From DASRDE01 sp035938175 (GTDB lineage Bacteria; Vulcanimicrobiota; Vulcanimicrobiia; Vulcanimicrobiales; Vulcanimicrobiaceae), in contig DASZHD010000008.1 of NCBI GenBank assembly GCA_035938175.1, positions 1 through 64,000 on the forward strand: a DNA stretch of 64,000 bases, written 5' to 3'. The translations under genes were made by a program, and so were the position numbers. The notes below the pieces were generated by a model. That model saw nothing but the letters and a program-made list of their open reading frames with translations. It did no database searches and was not told the origin of the DNA. Shown here piece by piece: positions 35,572 to 44,094 of this stretch; position 1 is the first letter of the stretch, and the number at the start of each line of letters is the position of its first letter.

Positions 35572-36276
35572 GTGAATCAGCCGCCTGCGGAGAACAGCAG
35601 TTTGTCGACACACGCGCACGCCCCCCACGGGCAGCCCGGCGCTTTGGGCGCCCACGAAGAGCCCGAAACGCACGAAGAGATCAGCCGGCGCACGTTCATG
35701 GCGAACGCGACGATTACGATCGGCGGCCTTATCGGTTTGGCCCTGGCGATCCCGATTGTCGGTTCGCTGATTCCGGACGTGGGAGGCGGCGGGGCGACGT
35801 GGACGCCGCTGGATGCAGCCGGATGGAAAGAGCTGCAAACCGCAACGGACAAGGCGGTCAAGATCGATTTCAATCTCAGCACCAAAGACGCGTATCTTCC
35901 GACGCAATCCATTCCGGAATCGGTCTGGGGCATCAAAGTCAAAGACCTTGCGAAATTCAAACAAGCGCGTACGGATCTCTTCACGCCGGCGGGCAAAGAC
36001 GAACTTCCTTATGAGATCGTGACCATGGGCTTCGTGTTGTTCAGCCCGATCTGCCCGCACTTGGGGTGCCGCTACAACTACGATTCGTCGGCGAACAAGT
36101 TCGCCTGCCCGTGTCACGGATCGCAGTTCGACGAGCAGGGCGCGCACATCGCCGGGCCGGCCGCGCGCGGCCTGGACCCGCTGCCGCTGCGCGAACAAAG
36201 CGGCGCCGCGCAGGTCGAGTGGATCCGGTACAAACCGACGATCCCCGAGCGTTTGGTCGTTTCGTACACCAGCTAG
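35572..36276 (+). CDS. qcrA: Rieske iron-sulfur protein of the cytochrome bc complex
   Basis: 234 aa. Cluster ligands: C161 and H163 in CPHLGC, C179 and H182 in CPCHGSQFD, with C166 and C181 forming the usual disulfide. A 37-residue N-terminal extension precedes a twin-arginine-like SRRTFMANATITIGGLIGLA (38-57) that serves as Tat signal and membrane anchor; tatA and tatC lie 4 kb upstream. Start GTG 35572. The [2Fe-2S] domain takes electrons from quinol and passes them to the c-type heme of the next gene product, 23 nt downstream. Confidence 0.93.
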   Translation: MNQPPAENSSLSTHAHAPHGQPGALGAHEEPETHEEISRRTFMANATITIGGLIGLALAIPIVGSLIPDVGGGGATWTPLDAAGWKELQTATDKAVKIDFNLSTKDAYLPTQSIPESVWGIKVKDLAKFKQARTDLFTPAGKDELPYEIVTMGFVLFSPICPHLGCRYNYDSSANKFACPCHGSQFDEQGAHIAGPAARGLDPLPLREQSGAAQVEWIRYKPTIPERLVVSYTS

Positions 36277-36299
36277 ACGGAGTTTAAAAAAGAAAAACG

Positions 36300-37802
36300 A
36301 TGCTCAACTGGATCGAGCGGCGCACCGGCTTTATTTCTCAAGCCAAAGAATTCTTAGAAGAAGATATTCCCGGCGGCGCGAGTTATTGGTACGTCTTCGG
36401 CAGCGCGACGCTGTTCGCCATGATCGTGCAGATCGTCACGGGTATATTCCTGACGTTCTTTTACGCGCCGTCCGCTTCGACCGCATGGGAATCGACGCGT
36501 TCGATCTACACGCATCCGTTCCAGCACTTCGTGCTGAGCATCCATTATTGGGGCGCCTCCGCGATGATCGCGCTGCTCTTCTTGCATATGCTGCAAGTCG
36601 TGGTGTGGGGCGCGTACAAGTCGCCGCGCGAGATCCAGTGGATCGTCGGCGTTCTGCTTCTGCTCGTCACGATGGTGCTCGGTCTAACCGGCTACCTGCT
36701 GCCGTGGGATATGGACGCGTACTTCGCGTCTCAGGTCGCGATCAATCTGACGCTGACGATGCCGGTCATCGGCGTGTTCATTCAGCAGTTCGCGCAGGAC
36801 GGCACCACGATGGGCACGCTGACGATCAACCGGTTCTTCGGGCTGCACGTGTGGTTGATGCCGGCGGCACTCGTTGCGCTGGTCGGCGCGCACTTGGCGA
36901 TCTTCCGGTGGAACGGACCCGCCGGGCCGCCGGTCGAGGATCCGCGTCCGCTCTCGAAGGGACGCTTCTGGCCGGACCAGATGTTCATGGACGCATTTGC
37001 GTCGTTCGTCGTGTTCCTGATCATTCTGGCGCTGGCCGCATTTGCTCCGCCGTTCTTGGATGCAAAGGCGGACCCGTCAAACTCGACGTTCGTACCGTAT
37101 CCCGCCTGGTATTTTCTCGACTTGTTCGGCCTGTTGAATTTGGTTCCGGGCGACTACGAAGTCGTCGGCGCCATCATCATTCCGGGCATCGCAACCACGC
37201 TGATTCTGCTGCTGCCGTGGATCGATCGCAGCACCACGCGCATGGTGGGATCGCGCAAACCGATTATGTGGCTCGTCGGCGTCTCGCTCGCGATCATGTG
37301 GTGGCTGACGATTTGGAGTCAGGTCTCGATTCAGCAAAAACAAGCGGCGGGTCCGGCGAGCGCGCCCGAGTCGCAAATTCTCGCCGCGCAGGAAGAGACG
37401 AATATCAACGAAGCCGGCGGCGGCGCAGCACCTCCGAGCACGAGCGAAAGCAACGGCGGCGGAAAAGCCGCCGCGTCGGCGCACGCCGGCCAATCGGTGT
37501 ATCAAACAAACTGCTCCAGCTGCCACGGCGCTTCCGGCGGCGGAACACCCGGAGCGTTTCCTCCGCTCGCCGGTAATCCGTTCGTAACGGGCAACGCGCC
37601 GGACGTGATCAAAGTCGTCCTCAACGGCTTGCACGGTTCGATATCGGTGAACGGACAAACGTACAACGGTCAGATGCCGCCCTGGAAGGCCACGCTTTCG
37701 AATAAAGACGTCGCCGACGTGGTGACGTACATTCGAACGACCCTGGGAACGAATCACGCGTCGCCCGTAACCGAAGCGGACGTTGCCAAACTGAAGAAAT
37801 AA
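36300..37802 (+). CDS. Cytochrome b6/subunit IV fused to a c-type cytochrome
   Basis: 500 aa in three parts. Residues 1 to about 210 are the cytochrome b core with heme ligands H82/H96 (13 residues apart) and H183/H198 (14 apart, the b6f-type spacing). LGLTGYLLPWDMDAYFASQV is a Qo-site segment. Residues about 220-340 match subunit IV, but the PEWY motif reads PAWY (268-271). After a Gly/Ser/Ala linker (about 345-395) comes a monoheme cytochrome c, CSSCH at 405-409 with a likely Met459 ligand in GQMPPW. It would oxidise menaquinol with the Rieske protein and hand electrons to its own heme c. Confidence 0.92.
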   Translation: MLNWIERRTGFISQAKEFLEEDIPGGASYWYVFGSATLFAMIVQIVTGIFLTFFYAPSASTAWESTRSIYTHPFQHFVLSIHYWGASAMIALLFLHMLQVVVWGAYKSPREIQWIVGVLLLLVTMVLGLTGYLLPWDMDAYFASQVAINLTLTMPVIGVFIQQFAQDGTTMGTLTINRFFGLHVWLMPAALVALVGAHLAIFRWNGPAGPPVEDPRPLSKGRFWPDQMFMDAFASFVVFLIILALAAFAPPFLDAKADPSNSTFVPYPAWYFLDLFGLLNLVPGDYEVVGAIIIPGIATTLILLLPWIDRSTTRMVGSRKPIMWLVGVSLAIMWWLTIWSQVSIQQKQAAGPASAPESQILAAQEETNINEAGGGAAPPSTSESNGGGKAAASAHAGQSVYQTNCSSCHGASGGGTPGAFPPLAGNPFVTGNAPDVIKVVLNGLHGSISVNGQTYNGQMPPWKATLSNKDVADVVTYIRTTLGTNHASPVTEADVAKLKK

Positions 37803-37814
37803 CTCGCGCTCGCC

Positions 37815-38549
37815 GTGTCCGCGGTAGTGTTGGAAACGCAACGGCTGTTGCTGCGGGCATGGCGCGACGAAGATCTCGAGCCGTGGTACCGGATGAACGC
37901 CGATCCGCGTGTGATGGAGTTCTTTCCCAGAACGTGGGATCGCGAGCGCGCGGACGGCGTCGCAACGCGCATCCGCGCGATGCTGGACGCACAAGGCTAC
38001 GGGTGGTGGGTCGTCGAGGTCAAAAACCGGGCGCCGTTCGCCGGCGTCATTCAGTTACAAGACGTGCCGTTCACCGAACACTTCACTCCGGCTACGGAAG
38101 TCGGATGGCGCTTTGCCTGCGAGTACTGGGGAAACGGCTACGCGACCGAAGGTGCGGCCGCGGCGCTCGATTTCGGATTCGCGACACTCGGGCTTCGTGA
38201 AATCGTTGCGATGACCGCAGTTTCGAATCTTCGATCGCGGCGCGTAATGGAGCGGCTGGGCATGCAGCGCGACGTCAACGGCGATTTCGATCATCCGCGC
38301 ATCGAGCCGGGTCACCCGCTCCGGCGTCACGTACTCTACCGAAAAACCGCGAGCGACGCGCGCACTTGCGTGAACGTCACGATCGCGTCGTGCAGCGAGC
38401 TCCCTCATACAAATACAGTGCCGCCTTTCCCCACGTCGAAACGATCTGCCGGTCGCGGCCGAACGCCGGCGGGTCGGTATCCTTGGGCGCAACGAACCAC
38501 GCGCGCCGCGAACGGCAAAGTACGCTGTCGGCAGTGTACGGCGCTTTGA
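37815..38549 (+). CDS. GNAT-family N-acetyltransferase (RimJ/RimL type) with extended C-terminus
   Basis: 244 aa. The first 180 residues or so are a complete RimJ/RimL-like GNAT fold: LETQRLLLRAWRDEDLEPWY, EVGWRFACEYWGNGYATEG (acetyl-CoA loop), and SRRVMERLGMQRD. Homologs normally end near HVLYRKT. The remaining 60 or so residues are Arg/Thr/Pro-rich with no fold I recognise, and they overlap the convergent gene by 173 nt. A lost stop codon is the simplest explanation. Start GTG 37815. The substrate, protein N-terminus or small molecule, is not evident. Confidence 0.8.
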   Translation: MSAVVLETQRLLLRAWRDEDLEPWYRMNADPRVMEFFPRTWDRERADGVATRIRAMLDAQGYGWWVVEVKNRAPFAGVIQLQDVPFTEHFTPATEVGWRFACEYWGNGYATEGAAAALDFGFATLGLREIVAMTAVSNLRSRRVMERLGMQRDVNGDFDHPRIEPGHPLRRHVLYRKTASDARTCVNVTIASCSELPHTNTVPPFPTSKRSAGRGRTPAGRYPWAQRTTRAANGKVRCRQCTAL

Positions 38550-40011
38550 GCGTGTACACGCCCGGCGACGTGTAAAACACCAGCGCGTTTCCGCCCGCGA
38601 TTTCGCCGATTGCAATCGCGTCGCCGGGTTGCCGCCGGCTCTCGATGATCTGCGCGAGGTGCGGAATGGGCTTGTACCGCTCGGCCAGCGGCAACAGCAC
38701 CAGCGCGATGACGGAGACCGCCGCAAGCATCGATGCGGCAAGCGCATACGGCGCAGCATTCGCCGTTCTGCGGTTCAAGAGCAGCAAAGCCGCGACGACC
38801 GAACCGATGACGATCGCCGCGGCAATGTACAGCGCTGCCGAGGCGGCGCTTTGGAAGTCTGCCGTCAGCCGGTTGTCGCGCACGAATATCGCGATGGCTA
38901 TCGCCAGTAACAGCACCGTAACGGGAACCGCCGCCGCGGAGACGAGCGCCGAACGGCTGCGAACGCGTTCGACCGCATCGTCGAAGTAGAGCGCAACCAA
39001 AACCGCCAGCGCGGGAAATTCGAGCGCGATATAGTTCGGAAGTTTCGTTTTGGCAACGCTGAAAAAGAGCAACGGAACGACGGACCACACGAGCGCCAGC
39101 CGGATCATCTGCTGCGCGTTGCGCTGCGACTCGTTGACCGGACCCGTGCGCAAACACGAAACGCAAAACGCTACGGCGGACGGCAGAAACGCGATCCACG
39201 GGAAGAAGCCGAGAATCAGCACCGGCACGTAATACCAGAACGGTCCGCTTTGATTCTCGATCGTGCCCGTATACCGCCCGAACGTGTAATGGCCGATGAG
39301 TTGCACGACCGACGCGGCGCCGGTGCGCGCGATCAGCTCCGCGATCCAAGGCGCCGCGATGATGCCGAAAAGAGCGATGCCGGATATCCACGCTTTCCAA
39401 GACGGCAAATGCGCGTGCGACGCGCGCGACTCCCACAAGAAGTACGGGACGATTACCAGCAATGCAACGACCGGCGCAACCGGTCCCTTTGCCAAAAATC
39501 CGAGCGCCGCGGCAATCCATCCGTACACGAAATACCGGTCGCGGCCGGTCTGCACGGCTCGGAACCACCAGAAAACCGTAAAAGCGATCGCCAAGTCGAG
39601 CAGCGCGTCCATGATCGCCAGGCGTCCCACGATTGCCTGCATCAAGCATGTCGAAAGGATGGCCGCGGAATAGAGTCCCGCTCGAGAGCCCGCTTGACGC
39701 GTCACCGCGTACGCCGTCATGCCGCCCATCGCAATGGTCGCCAGCGCCGAGGGCAGCCGCATCGCAAACGATCCGATACCGAAGATCTTGGCGCAGAGTG
39801 CGGCAATCCAAAAATACAACGGCGGCTGAACGAACCACGGGGCGCCGTTGAGATGCATCACGACCCAATCGTGCGTGAGAAGAATCTCGCGGGCGACTTC
39901 GCCGTACGCGGTCTCGCTGTTGTCCCACAGCGTACCGCTTCCCAGGCCGGGTATGGTAACGAGCGCACCGGCTGCAGCGCCGATCACTGCGGCTCGCCAC
40001 GGTTTCTGCAT
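38377..40011 (-). CDS. ArnT-like (GT83/PMT_2) membrane glycosyltransferase
   Basis: 544 aa. GTLWDNSETAYGEVAREILL is the acidic first-loop motif of ArnT/PMT_2 transferases, where DE/DN..E.. forms the catalytic region. It is followed by MHLNGAPWFVQPPLYFWIAA and LRLPSALATIA, also conserved. About twelve helices, then a C-terminal domain (QIIESRRQPGDAIAIGEIAG). ArnT itself adds aminoarabinose to lipid A; the sugar and acceptor here are unknown. ATG 40011, divergent from hemC. Its 3' end overlaps the GNAT gene. Confidence 0.85.
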   Translation of the reverse strand: MQKPWRAAVIGAAAGALVTIPGLGSGTLWDNSETAYGEVAREILLTHDWVVMHLNGAPWFVQPPLYFWIAALCAKIFGIGSFAMRLPSALATIAMGGMTAYAVTRQAGSRAGLYSAAILSTCLMQAIVGRLAIMDALLDLAIAFTVFWWFRAVQTGRDRYFVYGWIAAALGFLAKGPVAPVVALLVIVPYFLWESRASHAHLPSWKAWISGIALFGIIAAPWIAELIARTGAASVVQLIGHYTFGRYTGTIENQSGPFWYYVPVLILGFFPWIAFLPSAVAFCVSCLRTGPVNESQRNAQQMIRLALVWSVVPLLFFSVAKTKLPNYIALEFPALAVLVALYFDDAVERVRSRSALVSAAAVPVTVLLLAIAIAIFVRDNRLTADFQSAASAALYIAAAIVIGSVVAALLLLNRRTANAAPYALAASMLAAVSVIALVLLPLAERYKPIPHLAQIIESRRQPGDAIAIGEIAGGNALVFYTSPGVYTLKAPYTADSVLCRSRRAWFVAPKDTDPPAFGRDRQIVSTWGKAALYLYEGARCTTRS

Positions 40012-40057
40012 CGGCTAAGAGTTTTGGGCATCGCTGCAGCGAACTCATGCGGCGGTC

Positions 40058-41203
40058 ATGAAAAACGAGGCCGACGTCGTCGCGGCTGCCGCGCAAACGC
40101 TCGAACGCATGCGTGTGTACGTGAGTGTGAGCGTTCCCGCGCAGCACCGCGCGCGGACGTTTTCCGAGCTCGCCAAATTGCCGCTGGAAGAACTGGCTTC
40201 GATGAATCCCGTGGAGGCCGAACATGCCGTAGAGCGAGTCGCCAGTGCGATACCTGCACGCGAGGACTCTGCTCTCCCGCAGGAAAGCGGCGCGGCAGTC
40301 GTTTGCGCATCGCGTGCCAGCGCGCTCGCCTTGACACAAGCACGGCTCGTTGCCTCGCGCCTCGCACAAAAAGGCGTAGCAACGACGATCCTGCACGTAA
40401 CCACCACCGGCGATCGCGTACAAGATCGTTCGTTCGCCGCGATCGGATCGCAAAGTCTGTTCGTCAAAGAACTCGAGCTTGCGCTGCGCGACGGACGCGC
40501 CCAGTACGCGGTCCATTCCTGCAAGGACTTACCGAGCACGATTCCGCCCGACATGCGCATCGCCGCGATAACGCACCGCGAGGATCCGCGCGACGCCTTT
40601 TGCAGCGAACGGCATGCGAGCTTTGCATCGCTGCCGCCGCATGCGCGCGTCGGTACATCCAGCATGCGGCGCCGCGCGCAGCTCGCCGCTATGCGCCCCG
40701 ATCTCGACTACGTCGACATCCGCGGTAACGTCGACACCCGCCTTCGAAAAATGCGCGACGGCGAATTCGACGCCATCGTGCTCGCCTGCGCCGGCTTGCA
40801 CCGTTTAGGCATAAGCGCGAAACATACCGTGCCGTTCGACGTGACGCAGATGGTGCCGGCCGCCGGTCAAGGTGCGCTCGCAATTGAGACCGCCGCGGAT
40901 TCACTCGTCGCACCGGTTCTGCGCGAAGCCGTGAACGACGAACGCGCCGAGCAAGCGATTTTGTGCGAACGTGCGGCGCTGCGCGCGCTGCGCGGCGGAT
41001 GCCAAGCGCCGGTCGGCATTCACGCTCGCTTCGAAGGGGGCGCGCTCGTCGTAACGGGCGTAGTCGCTTCAGAGGACGGTACGACCGTTTTGCGTGAGGA
41101 AGCCTCGGCCGCCCATACCGCCGACCCGGAATCCGTCGGACTGACGCTGGCGAACGCGCTGCTTGCGCGCGGCGCGGAGAGGCTGCTCGCCGCGCCGAAC
41201 TAG
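40058..41203 (+). CDS. hemC: Porphobilinogen deaminase (hydroxymethylbilane synthase) with N-terminal extension
   Basis: 381 aa, about 75 longer than usual. The enzyme starts near residue 79 (VVCASRASALALTQARLVAS). It carries TTGDRVQD, SLFVKELELALRDG, HSCKDLPS, GTSSMRRRAQL and RGNVDTRLRKM. The dipyrromethane-cofactor cysteine is C315 in LRGGCQAPVG. Residues 1-78 are unfamiliar, largely helical and acidic. Starts are possible at ATG 40058 or, with a shorter extension, ATG 40202 (MNPVEAEHAVERV). It polymerises four porphobilinogens into hydroxymethylbilane. First gene of the heme operon; hemB starts 5 nt downstream. Confidence 0.92.
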   Translation: MKNEADVVAAAAQTLERMRVYVSVSVPAQHRARTFSELAKLPLEELASMNPVEAEHAVERVASAIPAREDSALPQESGAAVVCASRASALALTQARLVASRLAQKGVATTILHVTTTGDRVQDRSFAAIGSQSLFVKELELALRDGRAQYAVHSCKDLPSTIPPDMRIAAITHREDPRDAFCSERHASFASLPPHARVGTSSMRRRAQLAAMRPDLDYVDIRGNVDTRLRKMRDGEFDAIVLACAGLHRLGISAKHTVPFDVTQMVPAAGQGALAIETAADSLVAPVLREAVNDERAEQAILCERAALRALRGGCQAPVGIHARFEGGALVVTGVVASEDGTTVLREEASAAHTADPESVGLTLANALLARGAERLLAAPN

Positions 41204-41208
41204 ACGTC

Positions 41209-42201
41209 ATGCTTCGCACGCGATTGCAGCAACTCTTCAGACCCCGGCGTCTGCGCCGTACGGCGACCGTGCGCGCTTTGGTACGCGAACACCGCGTCCA
41301 CGTCTCACAATTGATACAGCCGTTGTTCGTTGTCGAGCACGCGCGCGACGCGGGACCGATTCCTTCGATGCCGGGTATTTCGCGCTACACCGTCGAGAAC
41401 GTCGTGCAGGAGACGGGCATTCTGGCCGCCCTCGGCGTGCAAAGCGTGCTGCTCTTCGGCATACCGGAAACGAAAGACGCGCTGGCCACGCGCAATTACG
41501 ATCCGCAGGGCGCGGTTCAGCTTGCGGCGCGCGCGATCAAAGACGCCTATCCGCACGTACTGGTCATCGCGGATCTTTGCAATTGCGAGTATACCGACCA
41601 CGGCCACTGCGGCATTCTCGATGCAGCCGGAGAGGTCGATAACGACGCCACGGTGGAGCTGCTCGCGCGAACCGCCGTCACGTACGCGCAGGCCGGCGTC
41701 GACATCATCGCGCCGTCCGATATGATGGACGGACGCGTGCGCGCCATTCGCGATGCGCTCGATTCACACGGGTTCGAGCACACCGCGATTATGGCGTACA
41801 GCGCGAAGTATGCATCCGCGTTTTACGGCCCGTTCCGCGAAGCCGCGGATTCCGCGCCGCAGTTCGGCGATCGCCGCAGTTACCAAATGGATCCGCCGAA
41901 CGTGCGCGAGGCGATGCGCGAGATCGCGCTCGACATCGACGAGGGCGCAGACGCCGTCATGATCAAACCCGCTCTGGCATATCTGGACGTCGTGCGCGCC
42001 GCGCGCGATCGCGTCGATGCGCCGATCGCCGTGTACAACGTAAGCGGTGAATATTCGATGGTGAAAGCCGCCGCGCAAAACGGCTGGATCGAAGAGGAGC
42101 GCGCCGTCGACGAGATGCTTTCGAGCTTCGTGCGCGCGGGCGCCGACATCATCATCACGTATTTCGCAAAGGACTACGCGGGACGTAATGGACCCTGGTG
42201 A
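41209..42201 (+). CDS. hemB: Porphobilinogen synthase (delta-aminolevulinate dehydratase)
   Basis: 330 aa TIM barrel. Zinc-site cysteines C124, C126 and C134 (DLCNCEYTDHGHCG) mark the zinc-dependent class. The substrate-binding lysines are K200 (YSAKYASAFYGPFR) and K253 (DAVMIKPALAYLD). GISRYTVENVV and SGEYSMVKAAAQNGWI are also conserved. It condenses two 5-aminolevulinates. It overlaps mobA by 14 nt. Confidence 0.95.
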   Translation: MLRTRLQQLFRPRRLRRTATVRALVREHRVHVSQLIQPLFVVEHARDAGPIPSMPGISRYTVENVVQETGILAALGVQSVLLFGIPETKDALATRNYDPQGAVQLAARAIKDAYPHVLVIADLCNCEYTDHGHCGILDAAGEVDNDATVELLARTAVTYAQAGVDIIAPSDMMDGRVRAIRDALDSHGFEHTAIMAYSAKYASAFYGPFREAADSAPQFGDRRSYQMDPPNVREAMREIALDIDEGADAVMIKPALAYLDVVRAARDRVDAPIAVYNVSGEYSMVKAAAQNGWIEEERAVDEMLSSFVRAGADIIITYFAKDYAGRNGPW

Positions 42202-42763
42202 CCGCCTCGCCGTCGTCATACTGGCCGGCGGCGAAGCAACGCGCTTGCCCGGGAAACTCGAACTCGATGCGGACGGCCTGCCGCTGCTCGTGCGCGTGTA
42301 CCGTAACGTCGCACCGGTCGGCCCCGTCTACGTCGCGGCCAACCGCTCGTTTCCGGCGCCCATCGACGACTTGCTGGATTGTCCCGTCGTAATCGACCGC
42401 TGGCCGGGCCGCGGGCCGTTGGGCGGCTTGGCATCGGCGTTCGCCATGGCAGGCGAGGCTCGCGCCTTCGTGGTTGCCGGGGACGCGCCGTTCGCCGACG
42501 CCCAGACCGCTGCGGAATTGCTCGCTGCCTGGGAGCCGGGAATCCAGGCCGTGGTTCCGGTGAACGGCGCGGGCATTCTGGAGCCCTTGTGCGCCATCTA
42601 CGATCGAGCGGCGTTTCTGGCGGCCGCGCTGCCGCTGTTGCGGCGTTCGTCGGGAGGGGTCGCGGCGGCCGTCGAACACTTGCATGCCAAGCGCGTCCGC
42701 CTTTCAAACGAACGCGCGTTCGCAAACGTTAATACGGCGGCGGACCGCCAATCGCTACTCTGA
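42188..42763 (+). CDS. mobA: MobA-like molybdenum cofactor guanylyltransferase
   Basis: 191 aa nucleotidyltransferase fold. VVILAGGEATRLPGKLEL is the LAGGxxxRxG..K nucleotide loop. PVVIDRWPGRGPLGGLASAF and FVVAGDAPFADA (metal-binding Asp) follow the MobA order, and the C-terminal FANVNTAADR matches the family's NxNTPxD ending. MobA joins GMP to molybdopterin. Its place inside a heme operon is odd, but the window also encodes a formate dehydrogenase that needs this cofactor. The CTP/IspD-type alternative is less likely because of the C-terminal motif. Confidence 0.85.
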   Translation: MDPGDRLAVVILAGGEATRLPGKLELDADGLPLLVRVYRNVAPVGPVYVAANRSFPAPIDDLLDCPVVIDRWPGRGPLGGLASAFAMAGEARAFVVAGDAPFADAQTAAELLAAWEPGIQAVVPVNGAGILEPLCAIYDRAAFLAAALPLLRRSSGGVAAAVEHLHAKRVRLSNERAFANVNTAADRQSLL

Positions 42764-42786
42764 CGTGAACAGGACTCCAGCACACC

Positions 42787-44094
42787 TTGCGCCTTGAACG
42801 CTCCATCTCTGCGTTTGCTCGCGCGCGCGGCATCATTGCCGGCGGCGTAAATTCACCGGTGCGCGCGTTTCGCGCAGTCGGCGGTTCTCCCGTCTTCATG
42901 AAGAGCGGTCACGGCGCATATCTCTGCGATATCGACGGCCATGAGTACGTCGATTACGTGCAGTCTTGGGGGCCGCTCATTTTCGGTCACGCGCATGCGC
43001 CCGCCGTAAGGGCAATTTCCCAAGCGGCGCAGCGCGGCAGCTCGTTCGGAGCGCCGACCGAAGCGGAATCCGAACTGGGTGAATTGATTCGCGCCATGAT
43101 GCCGTCGATAGAACGCATCCGGTTCACGTCGAGCGGAACCGAAGCGACGATGAGCGCGATCCGTCTCGCGCGCGGATACACCGGCCGTTCGAAGATCGTC
43201 AAATTCGCGGGATGCTACCACGGACACGGCGACTCGTTTCTGATCGCGGCGGGAAGCGGCGCGCTTACGAACGGAACGCCGAATTCACCCGGTATTACCG
43301 AGGGCGTCGCGCAAGACACGATCGTGCTGCCGTTCAACAGCGAAGAAGAACTAGTTCGCGCATTCGACGCGAATCCGCGGCAAATCGCGGCGGTCATCGC
43401 CGAGCCGTACGCGGGCAACATGGGATTCATACCGGCGCGGCCCGGTTATCTGCAGCGCATGCGCGACCTGTGCACCCAGCACGGATCGCTGCTGATCTTC
43501 GACGAGGTCATGACCGGTTTTCGCGTCGGGCGCGGCGGCGTTCAAGAACGCGAGCGCGTCGCGCCGGATCTCACGACGCTCGGAAAAGTCATCGGCGGCG
43601 GGCTTCCCGTCGGCGCGTTCGGCGGACGCGCCGAGATCATGTCGGAGCTCTCACCCGACGGTGCGGTCTATCAAGCCGGAACGCTCAGCGGAAATCCGCT
43701 TGCGATGGCGGCGGGCATCGCGGCGCTGCGATCGATTCAAGTTGACGTGACACTCTACGATCGACTCGAAGTGCTTTCACGCTTGCTCTGCGACGGGCTG
43801 CACGAGGTGCTGCAAAAACACGGCGTTCCACACTACAGCGCGTATTGCGGATCGATGTTCTGCACGTTCCTCGCCGAGGGGCCCGTAGAAGATCTCGACG
43901 GCGCGATGCGATCGGACACCACGCTGTACGCAAAGTTTTTTCACGCGATGCTCGATCGCGGCGTTTACCTCGCGCCTTCACAATTCGAAACGGGATTCAT
44001 CAGCGCTGCGCATACGACGCGTGAAATCGAACGAACGATCGCGGCGGCGGACGATGCATTGACGAGTGTCGAGCAAGCGGCGGTGCGTTCGTGA
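42787..44094 (+). CDS. hemL: Glutamate-1-semialdehyde 2,1-aminomutase
   Basis: 435 aa PLP enzyme that makes 5-aminolevulinate in the C5 route. GGVNSPVRAF, FTSSGTEATMSAIRLARGYT, FAGCYHGHGDSFL, LIFDEVMTGFR and TLGKVIGGGLPVGAFGG are all present, with the PLP lysine at K267. The length is normal. The start is TTG 42787, preceded by AGGA at about 10 nt. It works with HemA, encoded two genes on. ATGA/GTGA-type overlap with rex. Confidence 0.95.
   Translation: MRLERSISAFARARGIIAGGVNSPVRAFRAVGGSPVFMKSGHGAYLCDIDGHEYVDYVQSWGPLIFGHAHAPAVRAISQAAQRGSSFGAPTEAESELGELIRAMMPSIERIRFTSSGTEATMSAIRLARGYTGRSKIVKFAGCYHGHGDSFLIAAGSGALTNGTPNSPGITEGVAQDTIVLPFNSEEELVRAFDANPRQIAAVIAEPYAGNMGFIPARPGYLQRMRDLCTQHGSLLIFDEVMTGFRVGRGGVQERERVAPDLTTLGKVIGGGLPVGAFGGRAEIMSELSPDGAVYQAGTLSGNPLAMAAGIAALRSIQVDVTLYDRLEVLSRLLCDGLHEVLQKHGVPHYSAYCGSMFCTFLAEGPVEDLDGAMRSDTTLYAKFFHAMLDRGVYLAPSQFETGFISAAHTTREIERTIAAADDALTSVEQAAVRS

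Noticed and set aside
35566..35578. Rex half-site-like TTTGTGAATC at the Rieske start
   Set aside because: Only one half is present, with no inverted partner at the right distance; it overlaps the start codon by chance.
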